Of a DNA stretch of 64,000 nt, positions 1 to 7,906 are shown piece after piece. Location: contig NZ_PVTD01000001.1 of assembly GCF_003003255.1 (NCBI RefSeq), forward strand, positions 124,001-188,000. The letters are read 5' to 3'. The notes under the pieces are model-generated. The model searched no databases. It saw only the letters and a list, made by a program, of their open reading frames with translations, and was not told the DNA's origin. The position numbers were made by a program, and so were the translations under genes. This DNA comes from Aliiruegeria haliotis. GTDB taxonomy: Bacteria; Pseudomonadota; Alphaproteobacteria; Rhodobacterales; Rhodobacteraceae. How positions within the stretch are numbered: the first letter of the stretch is position 1; each line of letters begins with the position of its first letter.

Positions 1-474
1 GTCACAGAGGGATTGAAACCCGTGATCGACCATGTCGTCACCTACGGCATGGGCCATTTCTATATCAGCCAGTCGGACAAGGGCGGTCTGGTCTTTGGCG
101 GCGATCTCGATTTCTACCCGTCCTACGCGGCGCGCGGGAACCTGCCCATGGTCGAGCATGTTATGGAGGCCGGCATGACGCTGATGCCGATGATCGGGCG
201 GGCACGGTTGCTGCGGTCTTGGGGCGGGATCATGGACATGTCGCCCGACGGCTCACCGATCATCGATACCACCCATATTGACGGGCTCTTTCTGAACTGC
301 GGCTGGTGCTATGGCGGGTTCAAGGCTGTGCCGGGATCGGGCCATTGCATGGCGCACCTGATCGCAACCGGCCGCCCGCATGTGGCGGCGGCGAAGTTCC
401 GGCTCGATCGGTTCGAGACGGGCGTCGGCCTCATGGACGAGGAGGGGACCGGTGCCCAGCACAACCTGCACTGA
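1..474 (+). CDS. soxB: Sarcosine oxidase subunit beta, C-terminal part (cut by window edge)
   Basis: Reading frame open from base 1 to the TGA at 472-474, giving the last 157 residues of a protein whose family is about 416 long. SoxB is the FAD/FMN-carrying beta subunit of heterotetrameric sarcosine oxidase, which oxidatively demethylates sarcosine to glycine in the cytoplasm. The visible part matches the C-terminal portion of the DAO-type fold: the FGGDLDFYPSY stretch, the IDGLFLNCGWCYGGFKA block and the GSGHCMAHLIATGRPH end are typical. soxD, soxA and soxG follow on the same strand, but two unrelated secreted-protein genes are inserted before soxD. The start lies outside the window. Confidence 0.93.
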   Translation, partial: VTEGLKPVIDHVVTYGMGHFYISQSDKGGLVFGGDLDFYPSYAARGNLPMVEHVMEAGMTLMPMIGRARLLRSWGGIMDMSPDGSPIIDTTHIDGLFLNCGWCYGGFKAVPGSGHCMAHLIATGRPHVAAAKFRLDRFETGVGLMDEEGTGAQHNLH

Positions 475-550
475 CAGAGCAACGGGACGGCCCGCGGGCG
501 GGGGGCGGGCAGAGGCTGGCGGGCGCCCGGACCTCGCGTACCAGGCAGGC

Positions 551-1114
551 CTGTCCGCCGGGGCACGGGGGGCGTCTGCCGGGTCGCGCCGTGTAGGGCG
601 TGCCAGCGCGATTGCCGTTGCCGTTTCTGCCAGCGCAGCCGAGGCCGACACCTTTCCGGAAGGCTGCTACGCTCGTGTCTATTCCGACGCGCACCTTGCC
701 GAGGCCCCGCGACAATCGGTTGTCGCAGTGACGGCGCTTTCCGAGCCGCGACAGGCAGGGGAGGAGCGCGACAGGCTCTTCCTTCGTGTGCTGTTTCGCT
801 ATGAAGGCACTGGCGGAGAGAACGTGGAGGCCGGCGTCTGGTACAGGCAGGAGGTCTTCTGCAAGGAGGATTGGGAGCATCCGCGATCCGCCTGGATGCA
901 GCCCGGTGGCACGCTCTGTTCGGCCGAATGCGACGGCGGCAGGGTCCAACTGACCCGGCGTGCGGATGGGCGGATCGACCTTCGCACCGCCGGTTTGCAT
1001 GTCGTCCGGCCCGGTGCCGAATGCGAGGGCAACTCCCGGCTCGCGTCGGAGGGGCGGGACAGTGCCACGTTCAGGCTCGCGCCGGCCGGCTTCGATGTCT
1101 GTCTGCAGGAGTGA
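551..1114 (+). CDS. Small secreted cysteine-containing protein, unknown function, start unclear
   Basis: I do not recognise a named family. The mature part runs from about 641 and has cysteines in a pattern shared with the next gene: CYxRxYSxxHLA near the start, QSV, GG-NV-GV, a central cysteine followed by ED, PGT-C, and a final cysteine before the stop. An alanine-rich hydrophobic stretch (AIAVAVSASA, bases 608-637) after basic residues looks like a signal peptide, so export is likely. No ATG, GTG or TTG exists in frame between the soxB stop and this stretch. CTG at 551 is given only as a placeholder. The 5' end may be degraded, frameshifted or use a rare start. It lies between soxB and soxD and ends 7 bases before the next gene. 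Confidence 0.5.
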   Translation: MSAGARGASAGSRRVGRASAIAVAVSASAAEADTFPEGCYARVYSDAHLAEAPRQSVVAVTALSEPRQAGEERDRLFLRVLFRYEGTGGENVEAGVWYRQEVFCKEDWEHPRSAWMQPGGTLCSAECDGGRVQLTRRADGRIDLRTAGLHVVRPGAECEGNSRLASEGRDSATFRLAPAGFDVCLQE

Positions 1115-1121
1115 TCGGGGC

Positions 1122-1676
1122 ATGGGTATGATCCGACATATCGCTGTCTTGGCCGCTCTCGCCTGTACCGGCCTGATGGCGGGTGGCGCGGCGGCGCAGG
1201 TCCAGAAACTCGACTGCTACGAACGCCTCTATTCGGCGGAGCATCTGGCGAAGCACGCAGCGCAATCGGTGCGCCGGCTCACCGTCGCGCTGGTGGAGGA
1301 GGCCGGCGACCACGACTGGAGCCGCTGGATGGGGCTGACGGTGGATTTTGCCGCGCAGGGGCAGGGGGGAAGGAACGTCCGGCCCGGCGTGGAATATGAG
1401 CAGACCCTGCGCTGCTTCACAGTTGAGGATCCCCATGGCTGGCCGGGCTGGGTGAAGCCGGGGACGGTCGTCTGCGCCGTCGACGGCGATGGGGGCGCGA
1501 TCGGCATCATTTCCCGTGACAAGGACTCTCTGCTGCTCTGGACCCGCGGGGTTGTCCTTGGCGAGCCGGACCCGACCTCGGGCGCCCCGGTGCCGATCCT
1601 GACCGATGAGGGCGCGGGCAGCGTCCGCTTCAAGCTCGGCCGGGTCCCGGCCGGGGCCTGCACGAGAACATGGTGA
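1122..1676 (+). CDS. Small secreted cysteine-containing protein, paralogue of the preceding gene
   Basis: Predicted 184 residues with a clear signal peptide: basic start (MGMIRH), hydrophobic core and cleavage around GGAAAQ. The mature protein shares the CYxRLYSxEHLAxxxxQSV opening, the GG-NV-PGV-Y block, the cysteine-plus-ED motif and the C-terminal F-L-xxPAxxC ending with the gene before it, so the two are tandem paralogues. An AGGAG at about 1107 favours the ATG at 1122 over the one at 1128. The stop lies 4 bases before soxD, so it is probably translated as part of the sox operon. No enzymatic motif is visible. I infer a periplasmic or secreted role, perhaps disulphide-stabilised. Confidence 0.72.
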   Translation: MGMIRHIAVLAALACTGLMAGGAAAQVQKLDCYERLYSAEHLAKHAAQSVRRLTVALVEEAGDHDWSRWMGLTVDFAAQGQGGRNVRPGVEYEQTLRCFTVEDPHGWPGWVKPGTVVCAVDGDGGAIGIISRDKDSLLLWTRGVVLGEPDPTSGAPVPILTDEGAGSVRFKLGRVPAGACTRTW

Positions 1677-1680
1677 AGAG

Positions 1681-1947
1681 ATGCTGATCCCCTGTCCCCT
1701 CTGCGGTCCGCGCGATCTTCGGGAGTTCACTCCTAAGGGTGCCGCGGTGACCGTCGACCGCCCTGCCGCCGATGCGGCCCCGGAGGTATGGCACGACTAC
1801 CTGCACCTGCGCGACAACCCTGCCGGCCCGTCGCGGGAACTCTGGTGGCACGGCGTCGGTTGCGGCGCCTGGCTGGTCGTGGACCGCGATACCGTCACGC
1901 ACGAGGTCACCTCCGTGGTTCTGGCCGGGGAGGTTGCCGCAGAATGA
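1681..1947 (+). CDS. soxD: Sarcosine oxidase subunit delta
   Basis: An 88-residue zinc-binding delta subunit of heterotetrameric sarcosine oxidase. The N-terminal MLIPCPLCGPRD motif supplies two zinc-ligand cysteines. The WHDYLHLRDNPAG and W-H-GVGC blocks follow, and the C-terminal TVTHEV is standard for the family. The ATG at 1681 is preceded by GAAGAG and gives the normal family N-terminus. It sits 4 bases after the second secreted-protein gene. An unusually long 136-base gap with three hairpins separates it from soxA. Confidence 0.95.
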   Translation: MLIPCPLCGPRDLREFTPKGAAVTVDRPAADAAPEVWHDYLHLRDNPAGPSRELWWHGVGCGAWLVVDRDTVTHEVTSVVLAGEVAAE

Positions 1948-1967
1948 CAACCCTTTCCACATGCCCC

Positions 1968-2050
1968 CGCCGGCCGCAGGCCGGCGCCCGGCCCAACGGG
2001 ATGATCCCGCCGCGCCTGCGGCGGGTGAAGACGGGCGGGAGTGCCCCGCC
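1968..2050 (+). repeat. Three successive perfect hairpins between soxD and soxA
   Basis: Hairpin 1 has arms CGCCGGCC (1968-1975) and GGCCGGCG (1979-1986) with a 3-base loop. Hairpin 2 has CCCGCCGC (2006-2013) and GCGGCGGG (2018-2025) with a 4-base loop. Hairpin 3 has GGCGGG (2034-2039) and CCCGCC (2045-2050) with a 5-base loop. No T-tract follows, so simple termination is unlikely. By inference they could stabilise mRNA ends or tune the soxD:soxA ratio. Confidence 0.6.
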
Positions 2051-2083
2051 GCACCTGCCAACACCGACCTTTCCGAGGTGTCC

Positions 2084-5017
2084 ATGAGATTGTCCCGTGG
2101 CGGGCGGATTGACCGCTCCGTATCGCTTCCCTTCTCCTTCGACGGCATGCTGCTCACCGGTCATCCCGGTGACACGCTGGCCTCGGCCCTGCTGGCCAAT
2201 GGCATCCGGCTCGTAGGGCGTTCCTTCAAGTACCATCGTCCGCGCGGCGTGATGACTGCCGGTCCGGAGGAACCGAACGCGCTGGTGGAGATCGGCCGAG
2301 GCGCGTCGCGCGTGCCCAATGTCCGCGCGACGCAGCAGGAGCTTTTCGAGGGTCTGGAGGCCCACAGCCAGAACCGCTGGCCCTCGCTTCGCGCCGATGT
2401 GCTGGCGGCCAACGACCTGTTCGCGCCGTTCCTTGGCGCAGGCTTTTACTACAAGACCTTCATGTGGCCGAAGAGCTTCTGGGAAAACCTGTACGAGCCG
2501 GTGATACGGCGCGCGGCCGGCCTTGGCCGCCTCGGGCGCGACCCGGACGATGCGCGGCACGAGAAAGCCTTCGCCCATTGCGACCTGCTGGTGATCGGGG
2601 CCGGGCCCGCCGGGCTGATGGCCGCCCGCGCGGCGGCGGAGGCCGGGGCCGACGTGTTCCTTGCCGACGAGTCCAGCGAACCGGGTGGGCGCTTGCTGTC
2701 CGAGGTCGAGCGGATTGATGGCCTGCCTGCTGCCGAATGGGTGGCCCGGAGCGTTGAACGCTTGCAGGCGATGCCGAACGTCCGCCTGATGCCGCGCACC
2801 TGTGTCGTCGGCGCCTATGACGGCGGTGTATATGGCGCGCATGAACGCGTTGGCGAACACCTTGCCCACCCCGGTGCGGATCTGCCGAAGGACTGTTTCT
2901 GGCGGATCACCTCCCGCGCCGCGATCCTTGCCGCCGGCGCAATCGAGCGCCCCATCGCATTCGCGGACAATGACCGTCCCGGCGTGATGATGGCAAGCGC
3001 CCTGCGCAGCTACGTCACGCGGTACGGCGTTGCGCCCGGCAGGCGTGTGGCGGTGTTCGCGACCAACGACGACGCGCACCGCACGGCGCGGGACCTCGCC
3101 GCCGCCGGGGTGGAGGTCGCTGCGGTGATCGACCCGCGCGACGGTGTCTCCGTGGCGGGCGATTTCCCCGTGGTGTCGGGCGGCAAAGTGGTCGGGACAC
3201 GGGGGCGGACCTCGCTTCGGCAGGTCCGCGTCGAGGCGAATGGTACCCTGCGCAGGGTCGATGCCGATGTCCTCGCCGTCTCCGGAGGCTGGAACCCGTC
3301 GCTTCACCTGACCTGTCACATGGGCGGGCGCCCGAAATGGGATGCGAACCTCTCCGCCTTCGTCCCGAGGGACGACGCCGTGCCCGGGCTGATCGCGGCC
3401 GGAGCCGCCAGAGGGGTGTTCGACACCAGCGGCTGCCTGGCCGATGGGCTGCGGGCGGCGGCGGTGGCGTTGGAGCGGCTGGGCCATGTCGCCCCGTCGC
3501 TGGACATGCCGGAGGCGGACACGGAGGCCGGTACAGCCGTGGCCCTCTGGCAGGTTCCGGGCAAACGTCGCGCCTGGGTCGATTTTCAGAACGACGTGAC
3601 CACGAAGGATGTCAGGCTTGCCGGTCAGGAAGGGTTCGACAGCGTCGAATACATGAAGCGCTACACGACGCAGGGCATGGCACCGGATCAGGGAAAGAAC
3701 TCCAACGTGACCGCATTGGCGGTTCTGGCCGACGCCACGGGCCGGACCATTGCGGAGACCGGCACCACGGTCTACCGCCCGCCCTTCAGTCCGGTGCCCA
3801 TCGGTGCGCTGGGTGCAGGGGCCCGGGGCAAGGGCTTCGCCCCGGAACGCTTCACGACCTCCCACGATGCGTCGCTGAGGCGGGGCACCCCCATGATCGA
3901 GGCCGGTCTCTGGTATCGCCCGAGCTATTTCCCGGCGCCGGGAGAAACCCACTGGCGCCAGAGCTGTGACCGGGAGGTTGCGATGGTGCGGGGCACCGTC
4001 GGGGTCTGCGATGTCTCGACGCTGGGAAAGATCGAGTTCCAGGGGCCGGATGCGGGCCGCCTGCTCGATCTGGTCTATACCAACATGCTTTCGACGCTGA
4101 AGCCGGGCAAGGTGCGCTACGGGCTGATGCTGCGGGAGGATGGCCATGTCATGGATGACGGCACCACGGCGCGGCTGTCACAGGACCACTGGGTGATGAC
4201 CACCACCACCGCCGCCGCGGGGCAGGTGATGGCCCACCTGGAGATGGTGCAACAGTGTTTCCTGCCGCGTGCGCGGGTGCGCTTCACCTCCACCACCGAC
4301 GCCTGGGCACAGTTCGCCATCGCCGGTCCGCGTGCGCGGGAGTTGGTGAACATGGTGCTGGACGCGCCGATTGATGCGGAGAGCTTCTCCTTCATGGGCT
4401 GCGGTGCTGTGTCGGTGGACGGCATCGCCGCGCGGCTGTTCCGGATCTCCTTCTCCGGGGAGCATGCCTACGAACTGGCGGTGCCGGCGCGTCATGCCGC
4501 AAGCCTGTTTCGCCTGCTGCTGGCACAGGCGGAGGGGCTGGAAGGCGGCGCCTACGGGATGGAGGCCCTGAACGTGCTGCGGATCGAAAAGGGGTTCCTG
4601 ACCCATGCGGAACTGCACGGGCGCACGACCGCTTTCGATCTCGGGCTACAGGGGATGATGTCGAAGAAGAAGGACTTCATCGGCAAGGCGGCCTCCTGTC
4701 GGCCGGGGCTCATGGACAGCACGCGGGAGCAACTCGTGGGGTTGAAACCATTGGATCCGGAGGTGGCGCTGCCTGCCGGCGCGCATCTCTTCGACCGCGA
4801 TGCCGATCCCGTTCGGGTCAACGATCGGGGTTACGTGACGTCCTCTGGCTTCTCGCCGACCTTGCAGACCCATATCGCACTGGGGTTCCTGCAGCAGGGG
4901 CGGGCGCGGCACGGGGAGGTGGTCAGGCTCGTGGATCATCTGCGCAATGTCGACACGGTCTGCAAGGTCTGTGATCCGGTGTTCTTCGATCCCGAGGGAG
5001 GGCGGTCGCGTGACTAG
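2084..5017 (+). CDS. soxA: Sarcosine oxidase subunit alpha
   Basis: Predicted 977 residues, the usual length for the NAD-binding alpha subunit of heterotetrameric sarcosine oxidase. The N-terminal domain carries the GDTLASALLANG and SFKYHRPRG blocks typical of the family. A dinucleotide-binding GAGPAG motif lies near residue 175. The C-terminal portion, from about residue 600, resembles the glycine-cleavage T protein (aminomethyltransferase) and hands the methyl group to tetrahydrofolate. The frame is open far upstream, but the ATG at 2084 gives the conserved start (MRLSRGG-IDRS) and follows GAGGTG. The stop overlaps the GTG start of soxG. Confidence 0.96.
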   Translation: MRLSRGGRIDRSVSLPFSFDGMLLTGHPGDTLASALLANGIRLVGRSFKYHRPRGVMTAGPEEPNALVEIGRGASRVPNVRATQQELFEGLEAHSQNRWPSLRADVLAANDLFAPFLGAGFYYKTFMWPKSFWENLYEPVIRRAAGLGRLGRDPDDARHEKAFAHCDLLVIGAGPAGLMAARAAAEAGADVFLADESSEPGGRLLSEVERIDGLPAAEWVARSVERLQAMPNVRLMPRTCVVGAYDGGVYGAHERVGEHLAHPGADLPKDCFWRITSRAAILAAGAIERPIAFADNDRPGVMMASALRSYVTRYGVAPGRRVAVFATNDDAHRTARDLAAAGVEVAAVIDPRDGVSVAGDFPVVSGGKVVGTRGRTSLRQVRVEANGTLRRVDADVLAVSGGWNPSLHLTCHMGGRPKWDANLSAFVPRDDAVPGLIAAGAARGVFDTSGCLADGLRAAAVALERLGHVAPSLDMPEADTEAGTAVALWQVPGKRRAWVDFQNDVTTKDVRLAGQEGFDSVEYMKRYTTQGMAPDQGKNSNVTALAVLADATGRTIAETGTTVYRPPFSPVPIGALGAGARGKGFAPERFTTSHDASLRRGTPMIEAGLWYRPSYFPAPGETHWRQSCDREVAMVRGTVGVCDVSTLGKIEFQGPDAGRLLDLVYTNMLSTLKPGKVRYGLMLREDGHVMDDGTTARLSQDHWVMTTTTAAAGQVMAHLEMVQQCFLPRARVRFTSTTDAWAQFAIAGPRARELVNMVLDAPIDAESFSFMGCGAVSVDGIAARLFRISFSGEHAYELAVPARHAASLFRLLLAQAEGLEGGAYGMEALNVLRIEKGFLTHAELHGRTTAFDLGLQGMMSKKKDFIGKAASCRPGLMDSTREQLVGLKPLDPEVALPAGAHLFDRDADPVRVNDRGYVTSSGFSPTLQTHIALGFLQQGRARHGEVVRLVDHLRNVDTVCKVCDPVFFDPEGGRSRD

Positions 5018-5573
5018 GCTGATGATGGAAAGCCCGCTCTCCGGGCTGGACCTGCGGATCGGAGAGATGCGGCTGGAGGAGGTGGACCTGGGCGCAGTGC
5101 ACTGGCTGGCCCCCTGGCCGGGGGAGTCGCTGGCGATGGGCCACGCCTTGCAGGCCGCCCTTGCCGTGCATTTTCCGCAACCGGGGGAGCACATCGAACA
5201 AGGCCATGTGCGAGTGTTGTGGGCGGGGCGGGAACAGGCCTTCCTGATCGGCACGGCACCACCGCAGGAGCTGTCGCAACATGGCGCGGTCGTGGATGTG
5301 ACCGAGGGCTGGGCGGCGATGCGGCTGCGAGGCGAGGCGGTCGCAGGGGCGCTGGCGCGGTTGACCCCGCTGGATCTGCGCCCGGACGTATTTGGCGTCG
5401 GGCAGACGGCGCGCAGCTTGCTCGGGCACATCACGGCTCAGGTCACGCCCATCGACGGCGGGTTCGAAATCATGGTGATGCGGTCCTTTGCCCGCTCCGC
5501 CGCGCATGAGATCGAGGTTGCCATGCGTTCGGTCGCTGCACGCGCCGAGGTTGCAGAGGGCCGGGGGCTCTGA
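5010..5573 (+). CDS. soxG: Sarcosine oxidase subunit gamma
   Basis: Predicted 187 residues, the gamma subunit of sarcosine oxidase, which packs on the folate-handling domain of SoxA. The ESPLSGLDLRIGE opening, the central VGQTARSLLGHI block and the FEIMVMRSFARS segment near the C-terminus fit the family. The GTG at 5010 overlaps the soxA stop by 8 bases and is preceded by a purine-rich GGGAGGG. ATGs at 5022 and 5025 are alternatives. It is the last gene of the sox cluster. No strong terminator is visible before dnaG. Confidence 0.92.
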   Translation: MTRLMMESPLSGLDLRIGEMRLEEVDLGAVHWLAPWPGESLAMGHALQAALAVHFPQPGEHIEQGHVRVLWAGREQAFLIGTAPPQELSQHGAVVDVTEGWAAMRLRGEAVAGALARLTPLDLRPDVFGVGQTARSLLGHITAQVTPIDGGFEIMVMRSFARSAAHEIEVAMRSVAARAEVAEGRGL

Positions 5574-5744
5574 ACGCTCCCGCCGGTCACGCGCGGCACT
5601 GGGCTGCCTGACCGTGCCGGTCGGTTTGGCAGGGTCCGGACGCGACCAGCCAGCACGCCTGCCGCCACCTCTCATTCACCCTGTTCGCAGAAAAGGCTGG
5701 CAGAGCGCCTTGCGTCGGGCGCACGGGGGGGCGATATTCATCCA

Positions 5745-7775
5745 ATGTCCCTGCCTCCCGGATTCCTTGACGAGCTACGCTCCCGCACCTCGCTTGCGCA
5801 GGTCGTGGGGCGCAAGGTCGTGTGGGATGCACGCAAGTCCAACCAGGCGAAGGGCGACCTCTGGGCGCCGTGCCCATTCCATCAGGAAAAAACCGCTTCT
5901 TTTCATGTGGATGACCGGAAAGGGTTCTACTATTGCTTCGGCTGCCACGAGAAGGGCGACGCGATCAGGTTCGTCCAGGAAACCGAAAACGTCGGCTTCA
6001 TGGAAGCGATCGAGATCCTGACGCAGGAGGCGGGCATGCAGATGCCCGCCCGCGATCCCAAGGCCAGGGAAAAGGCGGATCGGCGCAGCCAGCTTGCGGA
6101 GGTCATGGAGCAGGCGGTTCAGTTCTTTCGCCTGCAATTGCAAACCGGGGCGGCGGGGAATGCGCGGCGATACCTGACCGAAGCCCGTGGGTTGTCACCG
6201 TCAGCGCTAGAGCGGTGGGAGATCGGCTTTGCGCCCGATGGCTGGCAGGGGCTCTGGGACCACCTGACCGGCAAGGGGGTGGCGCCGGACCTGATCCTGG
6301 GCTGCGGACTGGCGAAGCCCTCCGACAAGGGCCGGCAACCCTATGACACCTTCCGCAACCGGATCATGTTCCCGATCCGGGATGCGCGCGGGCGCGCGAT
6401 CGCCTTCGGCGGACGTGCCATGGATCCCAACGACAACGCGAAATACCTGAACTCGCCGGAGACGGAGCTCTTCGACAAGGGGCGCAGCCTGTACAACCAC
6501 GGTCCGGCGCGGGAGGCGGCGGGCAAGGGCCAGCCGCTCCTTGTGGCCGAGGGATACATGGACGTGATTGCCCTCAGCGAGGCGGGGTTCGGGGCCACGG
6601 TGGCGGGGCTTGGCACCGCGATCACCGAGGACCAGTTGCGGCTGATGTGGCGAATTCATCCCGAACCCGTCATCGCGCTGGATGGCGACACGGCCGGCCT
6701 GCGCGCGGCCATGCGCCTGATCGACGTGGCGCTGCCGTTGCTCGAAGCCGGGCAATCGCTGCGCTTCTGCATATTGCCGGACGGGCAGGACCCCGACGAC
6801 CTTCTGAAGGCCAAGGGGCCTGAGGCGATGCGGGAGTTGCTCGAAGGCGCGCAACCGATGGTGTCCCTGCTCTGGCGCCGTGAGACGGAGGGCAAGGTGC
6901 TCGACAGCCCGGAGCGACGGGCGGCGCTGGACAAGGCGCTGCGCGCGGTTATCCGCAAGATCAAGGACCCGGGCATCCGCAACCACTATGCCGAGGAAAT
7001 GCGCCAGCTTCGCTCGCGGCTGTTCGGTTTCGGGCACGGGCCCGGGCAGGGAGACGCACAGGAGCAACGGGGCGGTTTCGGCACCCAGGGCGGCCAGCGA
7101 AAGGGATCGTGGCAGGACCGGCGGCGCGGTATCAAGCCGGCGGCAAGCCCTGTGCAGAGCACACGCGCCTCGATGTTTGTAGGCGCCGACGAGGCGGCGA
7201 CGGCGGCCCTGCGGGAAGCCGTGATCCTCGTGACGTTGATCCATACACCCATTCTCCTGTCCGAATTCACCCATGTGCTGGAGGAGATGGAGTTCCACGG
7301 TGAGGGCCACGCGGCCATCGCCGGCGCCTTGCTGACCTGTGACCCGGATGCAACGCAAGAGGATATCGAGGCCGCCATTGGGGAACGGCTTGGGCTTGCG
7401 CCCCTTGAAAGGCTGCTGTCCTCTAGCCATGTTTCACTGGCCCCGTCGGTGCGAAAGCCCGGCGACGTCACGATTGCGCGCCTGTGCCTGTCCGAGCAAA
7501 TCGCCAAACTGTCCGACCTGCGCGGATCACGGAGCGAGATCGAGGAGGCGATGGCGGGCTTTGCCGAGGCGCCCGAGGAATGGATCGACCACCGGTTGAG
7601 CCTCTCGGCGCAGGCCAGGCAGGTGTCGTCGTTGAGCAATGATGGCGACAGGGCAGAGTTCGATATTGCCGAGAACGGGGCCCGGCTGGATCGGGACGAA
7701 CGCTCGGGACTGGACGCACTGCTTGACTCGATCGGTTTCCCGACGCGGGGCAAATCGGACGGTCAGACGGAATGA
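5745..7775 (+). CDS. dnaG: DNA primase
   Basis: Predicted 676 residues. It makes RNA primers for replication and works with the replicative helicase. The N-terminal CHC2 zinc finger is visible as C43, H46, C64 and C67 (CPFH ... CFGC). The catalytic core holds the TOPRIM motifs: VAEGYMDV near residue 268 with the catalytic Glu, and ALDGDTAG near 312. The C-terminal part, after about residue 430, is the helicase-interaction region and is poorly conserved as usual. It is followed 131 bases later by rpoD, as in the classic macromolecular-synthesis arrangement. rpsU is not upstream; the sox operon is. Confidence 0.97.
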   Translation: MSLPPGFLDELRSRTSLAQVVGRKVVWDARKSNQAKGDLWAPCPFHQEKTASFHVDDRKGFYYCFGCHEKGDAIRFVQETENVGFMEAIEILTQEAGMQMPARDPKAREKADRRSQLAEVMEQAVQFFRLQLQTGAAGNARRYLTEARGLSPSALERWEIGFAPDGWQGLWDHLTGKGVAPDLILGCGLAKPSDKGRQPYDTFRNRIMFPIRDARGRAIAFGGRAMDPNDNAKYLNSPETELFDKGRSLYNHGPAREAAGKGQPLLVAEGYMDVIALSEAGFGATVAGLGTAITEDQLRLMWRIHPEPVIALDGDTAGLRAAMRLIDVALPLLEAGQSLRFCILPDGQDPDDLLKAKGPEAMRELLEGAQPMVSLLWRRETEGKVLDSPERRAALDKALRAVIRKIKDPGIRNHYAEEMRQLRSRLFGFGHGPGQGDAQEQRGGFGTQGGQRKGSWQDRRRGIKPAASPVQSTRASMFVGADEAATAALREAVILVTLIHTPILLSEFTHVLEEMEFHGEGHAAIAGALLTCDPDATQEDIEAAIGERLGLAPLERLLSSSHVSLAPSVRKPGDVTIARLCLSEQIAKLSDLRGSRSEIEEAMAGFAEAPEEWIDHRLSLSAQARQVSSLSNDGDRAEFDIAENGARLDRDERSGLDALLDSIGFPTRGKSDGQTE

Positions 7776-7847
7776 TACAACTTCCGGGGATCTTTCCATT
7801 CCCGGCGCTGATGGGTAAGTCGGGTGGAATTGCGCTGATCCTGCGCT

Positions 7848-7883
7848 AATGATTCGTATTGATTCGCCGCGAAACGAATCATT
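7848..7883. promoter_or_regulatory. 10-base inverted repeat in the rpoD upstream region
   Basis: Arms AATGATTCGT (7848-7857) and ACGAATCATT (7874-7883) are perfect inverted copies separated by 16 bases. They lie 23 bases before the rpoD ATG and just upstream of its AGGAG at 7896-7900. In DNA it could be an operator; in RNA it would be a hairpin next to the ribosome binding site. The function is inferred and the repeat is seen directly. Confidence 0.55.
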
Positions 7884-7906
7884 CTCCCGCGAGACAGGAG
7901 TTCTAA

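Noticed and set aside
1907-4147. Long minus-strand open frame opposite soxA
   Set aside because: Antisense to a well-supported gene, with no start context or family match.
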